Source: a virus
DNA: 25,697 bases
Direction: 5' to 3' (one strand)
Virus record (IMG/VR): IMGVR_UViG_3300017963_000703
Span: 1-25,697 of that record
Each line of letters starts with the position of its first letter. Positions within the stretch are counted from its first letter, which is position 1. The translations under genes and the position numbers were made by a program. The notes under the pieces were generated by a model. It made no database searches. It saw only the letters and a list, made by a program, of their open reading frames with translations, and had not been told where the DNA came from. This document shows positions 1-6,540 of this stretch, one piece after another.

Positions 1-10
1 AACTCCTTAA
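1..10 (-). promoter_or_regulatory. Shine-Dalgarno of a minus-strand gene starting left of the window
   Basis: Read on the minus strand this is TTAAGGAGTT, a strong AAGGAG ribosome binding site (plus 3-8) with only two bases left before the edge. The start codon would lie a few bases outside the window. Together with the minus-strand promoter-like sequence at 39-66, it suggests that 1-146 is a divergent intergenic region. This is inference; the gene itself is not visible. Confidence 0.45.
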
Positions 11-17
11 AAGATTA

Positions 18-46
18 TTGATTAATTTAACTATATTAAGTATACA
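18..46 (+). promoter_or_regulatory. Sigma70-like promoter for the late operon
   Basis: TTGATT (18-23) and TATACA (41-46) are separated by 17 bases, a good match to the sigma70 consensus and spacing. It lies about 100 bases before the terminase small subunit gene and points into the late operon. Its -10 box overlaps a minus-strand -10 box through the palindrome GTATAC (40-45). The call rests on sequence match only. Confidence 0.45.
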
Positions 47-66
47 CTGTACTTCGACCAATGCAA
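39..66 (-). promoter_or_regulatory. Sigma70-like promoter facing left
   Basis: On the minus strand TTGCAT (plus 61-66) and TATACT (plus 39-44) are 16 bases apart. It would drive the gene whose ribosome binding site sits at the left edge (plus 3-8). Its -10 box shares bases with the -10 box of the plus-strand promoter at 18-46, so the two could not be occupied at the same time. Confidence 0.4.
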
Positions 67-74
67 GATAAAAC

Positions 75-102
75 TTGAGAAAATAATAAAAAAACTTAAA
101 AT
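75..102 (+). promoter_or_regulatory. Second sigma70-like promoter before terS
   Basis: TTGAGA (75-80) and TAAAAT (97-102) each match five of six consensus bases, with a 16-base spacer. Transcription would start near base 109, only about 40 bases before the terminase small subunit start. The region is very A-rich, so a chance match is more likely here than elsewhere. Confidence 0.4.
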
Positions 103-146
103 AATCACAAAAACCGCCTCTAAGACAGCAAAAAAGGCGAAAATAA

Positions 147-617
147 ATGAAAAGAAATCATAGATCAATGGCTAAAACTAAACCACTAACAGCAAAACAA
201 AAGGCATTTATAAAGAATTATACCAATGCTGGGAGTGCTACATATAATAACGCCACGCAATCGGCTATTAAAGCAGGGTACAGCGAAAGAAGCGCAAATA
301 ATAATTTACCTCAGATATTCACCGAAACAGTGGTAAAGGCTATAGAAGAGGCAAGGCAAGAGCAGGCCAAGAAAACAGACGTAACAGCAGAAGAGATAGT
401 GCAAGAGCTTAGGTCGTTAGCATTTAAACAAGATCAAGAAGGCATGGTTAATAATGGTGAGCGTATACGGGCGCTAGAGTTGTTGGGTAAATACAAGGCA
501 ATGTTCACTGATAAGGTGCAAACGTCCACCGCAGACCAGTCCTCCACCATGACTGACACCGAAAAAGAGGCATTTGCCGAGGCTTCACGCCAAGCCAGCA
601 TTAAACTTGCCCAATAA
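147..617 (+). CDS. terS: Terminase small subunit
   Basis: Probable small terminase, the DNA-recognition part of the packaging motor, which binds the packaging site and hands DNA to the large subunit. The 156-residue product has the layout of the Terminase_2 family: an N-terminal LTAKQKAFIKNY segment (residues 14-25), a helix-turn-helix-like stretch around 35-60 (AIKAGYSERSA inside it), a charged helical middle to about 120 and a loose C-terminal tail. The next-but-two gene is the large subunit, which supports the call. The start at 147 follows an AAGGCG-like site at 134-139. An ATG at 168 would give 149 residues starting MAKTKPLT and is a fair alternative. The upstream CGCCT (115-119) can pair with AGGCG (135-139) and might partly cover the binding site. 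Confidence 0.85.
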   Translation: MKRNHRSMAKTKPLTAKQKAFIKNYTNAGSATYNNATQSAIKAGYSERSANNNLPQIFTETVVKAIEEARQEQAKKTDVTAEEIVQELRSLAFKQDQEGMVNNGERIRALELLGKYKAMFTDKVQTSTADQSSTMTDTEKEAFAEASRQASIKLAQ

Positions 618-798
618 CACGCACGAGAATAGGCCTAGAAGCCACGATCAGCCCTTGCACCATGCCAATGTACCAATCAGGTCACAATCGCCTTCACGGG
701 GCTCTCAGGAGCTCATACGGCAAACCTACTATATAGGCTATTAACAAGGCCAAACAAACCACAAGATATAGTGGTAACAAGAACCGAACAAGCATTAT

Positions 799-825
799 CC
801 CACAACACCCACAACGTCCACAATA
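799..825 (+). repeat. Three tandem 9-bp repeats (CCACAA core)
   Basis: CCCACAACA, CCCACAACG and TCCACAATA follow one another without gaps at 799-807, 808-816 and 817-825. A fourth CCACAA lies at 759-764, 41 bases upstream. Four copies of one hexamer in 65 bases, three of them in 9-base register, resemble a protein-binding iteron array. A site bound by the terminase small subunit is the obvious candidate given the position; this is inference. Confidence 0.6.
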
Positions 826-851
826 TAGCAGGGCAAAGGCTTTTTTAAGGA

Positions 852-879
852 GGGGGGTGGGGGCCGGATGGGGATGGGG
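852..879 (+). other. Four-tract G-rich motif, potential G-quadruplex
   Basis: G runs of 6 (852-857), 5 (859-863), 4 (870-873) and 4 (876-879) are separated by loops of 1, 6 and 2 bases. This fits an intramolecular G-quadruplex with at least four stacked tetrads, in either the plus DNA strand or the transcript. It stands out from the window, where G runs are short. It lies 26 bases after the CCACAA repeats in the gap between the terminase genes. Confidence 0.6.
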
Positions 880-1053
880 AGCTGTGTAAGGTACCTACTC
901 AACCCCGAATTTTTTGCAATTTCAAGAGTAACCGACCTCTCAGCCCCAGTATAGAACGTGAAATAAGGACTTATGAACGGGACAGTTCTTATCCAGACAT
1001 ACCAAAAACCCCTCTGAGGCTTCAGAAATACGGAAGAATAGAAAGGAATTAGA

Positions 1054-1248
1054 ATGGAAAGTGGACCAAAATTCAACCTCATAATGAAGACCTGCTGTGG
1101 CGACATGCGTATCTGTGAGTTTCAGGGTAAGATTGTCACGATATGTAAATGGCACAAGCCAAGGGTAATTGAGGACGGGAAGTGGGTAGAGATGGACGTT
1201 CAGCTCCCACCAGAGCTTATCCTGCCTAATAAGGAGATAATTAATTGA
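1054..1248 (+). CDS. Small hypothetical protein between the terminase genes
   Basis: A 64-residue protein I do not recognise. It has a good ribosome binding site (AAAGGA, 1042-1047, seven bases before the ATG), and its stop overlaps the TTG start of the next gene, so it looks like a real member of the operon. It has four cysteines (CC at 14-15, C21, C31) but they do not form the CxxC pairs of a zinc ribbon. The charged C-terminal half contains the phrase EDGKWVEMDV. It has no membrane segment or signal peptide. The DNA of this gene contains AAGGAG (1231-1236), which serves as the ribosome binding site of the following gene. Confidence 0.65.
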   Translation: MESGPKFNLIMKTCCGDMRICEFQGKIVTICKWHKPRVIEDGKWVEMDVQLPPELILPNKEIIN

Positions 1249-1403
1249 GTGCTGGCAAAGGAGACACATACCGTCCAGTAGACAGAAAAAAATGGGAAGA
1301 ATCTTGGGAAAGGATATATGGACGAAGGGACACAGAAACTAATTCAGACCAACCCCCTCCTGTGGGCTCACTACAAGGGGATGAACATAAGAGACGGGAT
1401 TAA
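1245..1403 (+). CDS. Small conserved-type phage protein with a TTG start
   Basis: A 52-residue protein starting at TTG 1245, preceded by a perfect AAGGAG at 1231-1236 with eight bases of spacing. Its start overlaps the stop of the previous gene, and its 3' end overlaps the first 86 bases of terL in another frame. The N-terminus reads (M)SAGKGDTYRPVDRKKWEES, followed by WERIYG. This GKGD-x-x-RPVD-x-x-KWxxxWExI pattern is one I associate with short phage proteins of unknown function, which supports real coding despite the short length and unusual start. The C-terminal half is proline- and charge-rich and overlaps terL, so its sequence is constrained there. Function unknown. Confidence 0.65.
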   Translation: MSAGKGDTYRPVDRKKWEESWERIYGRRDTETNSDQPPPVGSLQGDEHKRRD

Positions 1404-2913
1404 GTTCTCGCTCAAGGGCATGCCTTATCTTGCCGATATTGTCAACTGTGACAAGAAGGTAATGAGCTGTAAGAAGGGTGCTCAGGTCTGCATGACGACC
1501 ACGAAATACATAGAAGCCATGCACGCCTGTTACTACAGGAAGTACGACCAGAACGTCCTCTATATGATGCCGTCTGAGAAATCTATTGAGCGTCTCAGTA
1601 AGGTGGCATTCAACCCATTGTTTGATTACAATAGATGGGTACAGAAGAAGGGCGACACAAACACGACCCTCTGTAAAGAGATCAATGGACGCTCTATTGT
1701 TATGGTAGGTGCCAAGCCCCAGAAAGTAGGCGGCTCAGAAACCAAAGATACCGATAGCCTCCGTTCAGTAGCCTGTGACTGTGTGATGAGAGATGAGATT
1801 GACCTCATGGACCAAGACATGGTTTACATGTCGAAACAGAGGCTTAAGCGTTCTAGGTTCGGCCACCAGATTAATTTTGGAACTCCTACCTATCCTGATT
1901 ACGGGATAGATGCACTCTATAATGACTCCGATCAGAGGAAATGGCAGATCAAGTGTGGGTCCTGTGGCAAGTATACATGTCTAGTTGACTCATTCCCGAA
2001 CTCTATTATTCTGAAAGACGGTAAATGGATAAGGGCTTGCATTCATTGCCAAACTGAAATCTTTGTTCAAGATGGGCACTGGGTAGCAGATAACCCCGAC
2101 CATAGATATGCAGGTTTCTGGATAGACGGACTCTTAAGTCCCTATGCAGACCTTGAAGACTACATGTATGACTACAACCGCCTTGATGGTGCGAAGATGT
2201 CAGAGTTCATGCGGTCAACACTTGGCGTTGCTACTACAGAAGCCGAGAACCAGCTCAGTAAACAAGATGTCCTTGACATGGCTGGGACTGATGCCCTTTC
2301 GATGTACTCCGATGGAGACACGGTAATGGGCTGTGACGTTGGTACTTATCTCCACTACGTAATAGGGATTAAGACAGGACGTGACACTTACGAGATACTC
2401 ACCCTTGGTAAAGCTGAATCATTCGGCGAACTTCACGACATTGCCCAGAAGATGCACGTTAAGTACTGTGTAATCGACGCAATGCCAGAGACTCACAAGA
2501 TTAAAGAGTTTGCAAAGGCAGAGCCCTACGCTGTATCAAGGGCTTTCTGTACTGAACATTACAGTGCCAAGCCTAAGTGGGACGCCAAAGAAGGTACAGT
2601 CAAAGCCAACCGTAACGAGTGGATGGATAAAGTCCACGAGATATTCACGACTAAGAAAATTAGAATACCTCGCTTCTGTCCTGATATAGACGTATATTCT
2701 GACTCGTTGACTCGTACAGCGAAGACTATCATTGAGAATCCAGATACGGGAATAAGAAAGCCTCGTTGGATTAAGCTATCAGGCGGTGAGGGCGACCACT
2801 ACTACCTTTCAACTCTTTACTTCTTGCTAGCTGCGTCACGGGCCTCAATTAGAAGCAGGCATGGATATGAGCAGCAGAGGTTCACGAAACAAAAATCAAA
2901 CTATCATATATAA
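1318..2913 (+). CDS. terL: Terminase large subunit (lambda GpA-like)
   Basis: ATPase-nuclease that drives DNA into the prohead and cuts it. The 531-residue protein has the expected parts in order. A deviant Walker A loop lies at about 51-60 (CKKGAQVCMT), where lysines 52-53 precede the loop instead of the usual GKT/S ending. A Walker B-type segment follows at 153-160 (CDCVMRDE). A zinc-binding CxxC pair sits at C213/C216 and C241/C244, as in the GpA group. An RNase H-like nuclease has acidic residues D340 (GCDVG), D387 (CVIDAMPE) and D493 (EGDHYYLSTLYF). The frame is open only from 1282 and holds no ATG, GTG or TTG before 1318, so the start is well fixed. The AAAGG before it is rather close (four bases). 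Translation is probably coupled to the overlapping 52-residue gene. Confidence 0.93.
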   Translation: MDEGTQKLIQTNPLLWAHYKGMNIRDGIKFSLKGMPYLADIVNCDKKVMSCKKGAQVCMTTTKYIEAMHACYYRKYDQNVLYMMPSEKSIERLSKVAFNPLFDYNRWVQKKGDTNTTLCKEINGRSIVMVGAKPQKVGGSETKDTDSLRSVACDCVMRDEIDLMDQDMVYMSKQRLKRSRFGHQINFGTPTYPDYGIDALYNDSDQRKWQIKCGSCGKYTCLVDSFPNSIILKDGKWIRACIHCQTEIFVQDGHWVADNPDHRYAGFWIDGLLSPYADLEDYMYDYNRLDGAKMSEFMRSTLGVATTEAENQLSKQDVLDMAGTDALSMYSDGDTVMGCDVGTYLHYVIGIKTGRDTYEILTLGKAESFGELHDIAQKMHVKYCVIDAMPETHKIKEFAKAEPYAVSRAFCTEHYSAKPKWDAKEGTVKANRNEWMDKVHEIFTTKKIRIPRFCPDIDVYSDSLTRTAKTIIENPDTGIRKPRWIKLSGGEGDHYYLSTLYFLLAASRASIRSRHGYEQQRFTKQKSNYHI

Positions 2914-2923
2914 GGAATCGGAA

Positions 2924-3280
2924 ATGGAATTATGTAAATGCGGCACAGAGTTGTTGTACGACGAAAGAAGGAAGTGCTGGACATGTCCTACATGTCGTCC
3001 AATGAAGGCAATGAAAACTAAGACAGTAGTACCTATTGATGAGTTCAGGGTTCGGGAAATCTTCAATGAGATGTTTGACGACATGATGATTGCCCATCAA
3101 GCTGCTATGGAAGTTAAGCCAGAACTGACATGGCGTGACGAAGCAAAAGAACTTGGCGTGCCCCTAACGAAAGAAGCAGGCGGTGCCCGTAAGAAAGTAG
3201 ACGTAATCGCAGATATTGCGAAAAAGAAAAGTCCTGAAAAGGATGTAAACGATTCGCCGGTAACGGCAGAACAGGAGTAA
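2924..3280 (+). CDS. Zinc-ribbon protein with a SAP/HeH-like C-terminus
   Basis: A 118-residue protein of unknown role between terminase and head genes. I place the start at 2924 because AAGGA sits at 2912-2916, just after the terL stop; a longer frame from 2861 would overlap terL by 53 bases. The N-terminus carries cysteines 4, 6, 18, 21 and 24 (ELCKCG ... CWTCPTC), a likely zinc ribbon. Residues about 70-100 (RDEAKELGVPLTKE, then KKVDVIADIAKK) resemble the short helix-extended-helix or SAP-type DNA-binding motif found in small phage proteins. The tail is charged and disordered. Both features suggest nucleic-acid contact, perhaps near packaging; this is inference. Confidence 0.7.
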   Translation: MELCKCGTELLYDERRKCWTCPTCRPMKAMKTKTVVPIDEFRVREIFNEMFDDMMIAHQAAMEVKPELTWRDEAKELGVPLTKEAGGARKKVDVIADIAKKKSPEKDVNDSPVTAEQE

Positions 3281-3283
3281 AAC

Positions 3284-3595
3284 ATGGCAGTATGGGCAAG
3301 AAAATTAAGAGATTCTGGAACTGGAATTGAAATCGGACAAGCAACTTCTGATACTATCGGGTTTTATGGGAATACACCAGTAGACCAGCCGGCAACTGTA
3401 TCAGACCCAGCTGCTTGCGCAGCAATGACTGCTACCTTAACTGGAGTAGATACTGGTACGGATATGACTGCGGCACAGGCTGCGACTATCGTGGCTGACT
3501 TAGCGGCACTGAAGACCGCTGTTGACGGGAACAATGCTGCTATTGACTCACTTATCGATAGACTTCAAGAATCTGGGTTTATCGCATCATCTTAA
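3284..3595 (+). CDS. Head-fibre/decoration-like protein
   Basis: A 103-residue protein. It contains DTIGFYGNTPVDQP (about residues 23-36), a motif I associate with small phage capsid-attached fibre or decoration proteins, where it lies ahead of a trimerising segment. An alanine- and threonine-rich stretch follows, then a heptad-like helix (about 70-98, ending DSLIDRLQESGF). It starts three bases after the previous stop, and an AAGGAG site after its own stop serves the next gene. The position among the head genes agrees with a virion protein. Low-complexity composition limits certainty; a small tail-fibre piece is an alternative. Confidence 0.6.
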   Translation: MAVWARKLRDSGTGIEIGQATSDTIGFYGNTPVDQPATVSDPAACAAMTATLTGVDTGTDMTAAQAATIVADLAALKTAVDGNNAAIDSLIDRLQESGFIASS

Positions 3596-3605
3596 GGAGT
3601 AGACT

Positions 3606-3794
3606 ATGAGCTTCGGCGGAAGTAGCAAGCCAAAACTACCTCAACCAGAAAAGGTAGAAGAAATACAACAGGTAAAAGAAGATGAGACCGAGGCGGCTAA
3701 GAGGGAACGGCGAAAGCTTATTACCTCTGGCGGTCGCCAGTCTACAATCATATCAGGTCTAAGAGAACAGCTTAAACAGAGATTGGGTCAGTAA
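3606..3794 (+). CDS. Small conserved protein upstream of portal
   Basis: A 62-residue, highly charged protein with a strong AAGGAG site (3594-3599). Its N-terminus is glycine/proline-rich (MSFGGSSKPKLPQPE), the middle is a charged helix, and the end has RRKLITSGGRQSTIISG. The RR...GRxSTI(I/L)(S/T)G ending is typical of short proteins encoded next to the portal gene in many podoviruses; their function is not established. The stop codon overlaps the portal start (TAATG), indicating coupled translation. Confidence 0.7.
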   Translation: MSFGGSSKPKLPQPEKVEEIQQVKEDETEAAKRERRKLITSGGRQSTIISGLREQLKQRLGQ

Positions 3795-5395
3795 TGCCAG
3801 AAACAGTAGACTTTATACTAGAGAACTACAACTCTGCTACATCAGAGAAAGATAAATACACTCACATTATGCGGGAGGCTGGGAAGTACGCCTGGCCTGC
3901 TGCCCGTGAGATGTACAGGTCTAGAGAGACGTCTGAGGGGCAAGAGTATTCAATTGACATCTTTGACTCAACTGCCATTGATGCGTCATTTAGGTTGTCT
4001 GCAAATATCTTCTCACATCTAATGCCAGTTGGCACAAAGTGGTTTGAGTTCAAAGCATCAGATTATCAAGACAATCAAGAGTCTGCCGTAACTGAATGGC
4101 TATCAAAGGCCACGTCTGTTACCCAAGAAGAAATGACTAGATCTAACTTCATGAGAGAGATGTTCTCTGCTATTAGGTCAATGATTGTATTTGGTACTGG
4201 TATCATCTCTGTAGAGAAAGACTCAAAGACTAACGAGCTCTCATATAGATCATATCACACTGGTGACATTGCATTTCTTGAGAACTCCAAAGGCGACATT
4301 GACACAGTGTTCCGTGACATCTACTACACGGCTCGTCAGGCCGTTCAGGAGTTCGATAGAGAGAGTTTGCCAGCAGAGATAGTAAAGGCCGCAGAAAACC
4401 CCACAGAGGCTCAGAACAAGTTTAAGTTCATCCACTGTGTTTACCCTAACTCAGACTTCACAAAGAAGAAAATAACATCCAAGAAGTTCAAGTCTGCGTT
4501 CGTATACGAAGATAAACGAGTGATTGTTAAAGAGGGTAAGTTTGACTCTAACCCTTACCTTGTAATGAGATTCACTAAGGCTCCTGGTGAGCTTTGGGGT
4601 AGGGGTCCGGTAATTGAACTTCTACCTGAGATTCGCATGTTGAACCAGATGAGGTTCGACTTTATTGAATCAGCAGACCTTGCTAATAATCCTCCTATGA
4701 TTGCTGAGGATGATGGAGTAATAGGCCAGCCTGTCACAGAGCCAAAGGGTATGATTTACATACGTGCTGGCGCGAGTATACCTGTTCCTTGGAATACTGG
4801 AGCAAACCTACCTCTTACCAATGAGGTGATAATCAACCAGCAACAGATCGTCAAAGATGGCATGTTGTTAAACATATTCCAGACCCTAGAAGACGTAAGG
4901 AATATATCAAGTGCAACAGAGTCTCAAATTCGTAAACAAGAAGGATTGGCTTTAGTTGGTGCGGTAGTAGGTGCAGTTCAGAAGGACGCACTTGACCCGC
5001 TCATCTCACGTTCACTTGACCTCATACCACAAACCAAGCTCCCAGATGCACCGAAAGAATTTGACTTTGATATAATCTACCAAGGCCGCCTATCAATGGC
5101 AATGAGTACCTTACAGGCCGATGCAATCGTTGTATGGCTTGCACAGTGGGCTCCTTATGCCGAACTAGGTGTACTTGAAAACATAGATATGGACCATGCT
5201 TCAAGGATAAGTGCGCTGGCCTCTGGTGTCCCTGCTGAAGTCCTAACAGACGCAGACGCAGTGAAACAACAGAGAGAGCAGATTAAGCAGCAACAGCAAC
5301 AGGCAATGCAACTACAGAATGCAGAAGCAGGGTCTAAGGCAGTCAAGAATTTAAGTGGAAAGGTGGACGAGTCTAGTCCGTTAGCACAGATATGA
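3794..5395 (+). CDS. Portal (head-to-tail connecting) protein
   Basis: Twelve-subunit ring at the capsid vertex through which DNA enters and leaves. Its 533 residues match the length of T7 gp8-type connectors (about 536). Residues 54-86 (IDIFDSTAIDASFRLSAN, then IFSHLMPVGTKWFEF) are the hallmark N-terminal block of the Head-tail_con family. The central region has the expected FTKAPGELWGRGP and LNQMRFDFIESADLANNPPM segments (about residues 258-300), and the C-terminus is the usual glutamine-rich helix (about 491-507). The start overlaps the previous stop and the end overlaps the next start (ATGA), so the three genes are translationally coupled. Confidence 0.93.
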   Translation: MPETVDFILENYNSATSEKDKYTHIMREAGKYAWPAAREMYRSRETSEGQEYSIDIFDSTAIDASFRLSANIFSHLMPVGTKWFEFKASDYQDNQESAVTEWLSKATSVTQEEMTRSNFMREMFSAIRSMIVFGTGIISVEKDSKTNELSYRSYHTGDIAFLENSKGDIDTVFRDIYYTARQAVQEFDRESLPAEIVKAAENPTEAQNKFKFIHCVYPNSDFTKKKITSKKFKSAFVYEDKRVIVKEGKFDSNPYLVMRFTKAPGELWGRGPVIELLPEIRMLNQMRFDFIESADLANNPPMIAEDDGVIGQPVTEPKGMIYIRAGASIPVPWNTGANLPLTNEVIINQQQIVKDGMLLNIFQTLEDVRNISSATESQIRKQEGLALVGAVVGAVQKDALDPLISRSLDLIPQTKLPDAPKEFDFDIIYQGRLSMAMSTLQADAIVVWLAQWAPYAELGVLENIDMDHASRISALASGVPAEVLTDADAVKQQREQIKQQQQQAMQLQNAEAGSKAVKNLSGKVDESSPLAQI

Positions 5396-5634
5396 CCGAA
5401 GAACAAGTAAAACAAAAGTCTTACGAAGAGATTCAAGAGAAACTAAGACAAGCATACGCTCAGGTAGCCAAAACAAAAGCAGGTAAGATTATCATGGAGG
5501 ACCTTGAGAAAATATGCGGAGCAAACAGAACAAGCGTTGACTTCAAGGAATGGTCAACGAACCAAGTATTCTACCATGAAGGCATGAGGAATGTTTGGTT
5601 ATATATTAAAGAAAAATCGAAAGGGATAAAATGA
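5392..5634 (+). CDS. Bbp19-like small structural protein
   Basis: An 80-residue helical protein whose ATG overlaps the portal stop by four bases and whose own stop overlaps the scaffold start. The pattern QVAKTKAGKIIMEDLEKICG followed by a polar stretch and YHEGMRNVWLYI is like the Bbp19 family, named from Bordetella phage BPP-1, which has a G-x-x-(V/I)-L/M-x-D-L core and an EGxRxVxxxI end. That family sits between portal and scaffold/capsid genes in related phages. Its exact role in the head is not known to me. There is no clear ribosome binding site of its own, in keeping with coupling. Confidence 0.75.
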   Translation: MTEEQVKQKSYEEIQEKLRQAYAQVAKTKAGKIIMEDLEKICGANRTSVDFKEWSTNQVFYHEGMRNVWLYIKEKSKGIK

Positions 5635-6422
5635 GTGAAGGAATGATACCAGAAGGTACGACAGATTCAAGTTGGATTGGAAGCGACGGTTCATTTAGCG
5701 ACCTGTCAACTGCACCAGAATCAATCAAAACTCTAGCTGAGAATAAAGGCTTTAAGAGTGTAGAGGACATTGCTGGGGCGTACACCAACCTAGAAAGCAT
5801 GAAGGGTGAGTTCTCTAATCCAGACGCCCTTAAGCTCCCAGAGACACTATCTGAGGACCATGTTTCGCAGATTTACGGCAAGCTTGGTGTGCCAGACAGT
5901 GTTGATGGCTATTCGTATAAGCCAGCTGATGGAGTAGATGTGGACACCGGGCTACTTGAACAATTCAAAGGTTTTGCGTCTGAGACAAAAATGACACAAG
6001 ACCAGTTCAATCAGGCTATCGAGTTCTGGAATGGCATTCAGTCTTCAAGCAAAGAATCTTACGACACAGAACTGTCTGAGCTTATCGAGAAAGGCAATGC
6101 AGGACTTAAAGATTCATGGGCAGATAGCTATGACGATAACATGTCTAAGGCAGATGCATTTGCAGAGCAGACAGGCCTTGACAAACTGTTTCAGAACTAC
6201 GGCATTGACCAGTTCCCAGATGTAAAACAACAGTTATATGAACTGTCAAAAATTACAGATGAAAGCTCGCTGCCGAACAACAAACCAGCAACAGAAAAAT
6301 CATCTGAAGAAAAGATAAACGAACTCCTAAATAGCGAAGCTATGCTAGACAGATTGCATCCTGATCACAATGCAGTCTACCAAGAATACATGAAGCTATT
6401 GAGAGATAAACGTGCGGGATAA
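5631..6422 (+). CDS. Scaffolding (capsid assembly) protein
   Basis: A 263-residue acidic protein placed directly before the capsid gene, as scaffolds are in T7-like phages. It has FKSVEDIAGAYTNLES (about 41-56), a block common in phage scaffolds, then LGVPDSVDGYSYKP (about 85-98), then a long helical region beginning MTQDQFNQAIEFWNG, and a charged C-terminal helix that probably touches the shell. It would guide prohead formation and leave before packaging. An AAGGG site precedes the ATG, which overlaps the previous stop. No protease motif was seen. Confidence 0.82.
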   Translation: MSEGMIPEGTTDSSWIGSDGSFSDLSTAPESIKTLAENKGFKSVEDIAGAYTNLESMKGEFSNPDALKLPETLSEDHVSQIYGKLGVPDSVDGYSYKPADGVDVDTGLLEQFKGFASETKMTQDQFNQAIEFWNGIQSSSKESYDTELSELIEKGNAGLKDSWADSYDDNMSKADAFAEQTGLDKLFQNYGIDQFPDVKQQLYELSKITDESSLPNNKPATEKSSEEKINELLNSEAMLDRLHPDHNAVYQEYMKLLRDKRAG

Positions 6423-6540
6423 CCTTATGGCCCTGCAAGATAGTGGTAGCCCACTCGCTGAGGAGCGTAAACCAGCCAAGGCCCGTTAGGACAACCGAGG
6501 CGATTTATTGTTAATTTAATTTTATTGAAAGGGTCCTAAG
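6423..6540 (+). ncRNA. Candidate structured leader RNA before the capsid gene
   Basis: This is a 118-base gap between scaffold and major capsid. It begins at the base after the scaffold stop and can fold compactly. An outer stem pairs CCTT(6423-6426) and GGC(6429-6431) with GCC(6475-6477) and AAGG(6478-6481). Two adjacent hairpins sit inside: AGTGG/CCACT (6442-6446 with 6451-6455, loop TAGC) and CGCT/AGCG (6456-6459 with 6464-6467, loop GAGG). An unpaired purine-rich stretch and TAAACCA lie between the stems. An alternative outer stem is GGCC/GGCC (6429-6432 with 6480-6483). A U-rich stretch (6504-6527) and an AAAGGG ribosome binding site (6528-6533) follow. Possible roles are mRNA processing or stability, or boosted capsid translation. 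The structure was drawn by eye. Confidence 0.5.

Larger units (their letters stand above)
618..1053 (+). other. Non-coding gap between terS and the next gene; candidate packaging-site region
   Basis: There is no credible gene in these 436 bases, in an operon where most neighbours overlap or lie within about 20 bases. It holds a set of CCACAA hexamers (759, 800, 809, 818), a small inverted repeat ACCAC/GTGGT (758-762 and 771-775), three AACAAG hexamers (743, 776, 787) and a four-tract G-rich motif (852-879). From about 640 to 840 the plus strand is G-poor and C/A-rich, then switches to G-rich. Packaging (cos or pac) sites often lie in or near terminase genes, so this is a reasonable place for one, but no cut site can be identified from sequence alone. 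Confidence 0.5.

Noticed and set aside
662-736. 24-codon frame starting MPMYQSGHNR
   Set aside because: No ribosome binding site, ends early, and lies in the non-coding gap with no similar protein known to me.
639-848. Stop-free frame of about 69 codons after terS, in the terS frame
   Set aside because: No ATG or TTG start, only an internal GTG at 771, and two TAG stops plus the TAA separate it from terS. The G-poor composition makes a chance open frame likely.
973-1017. 14-codon frame with TAAGGA before its ATG, a possible leader peptide
   Set aside because: Too short to judge, no regulatory hairpin or codon run of the attenuator type, and no link to the following gene beyond position.
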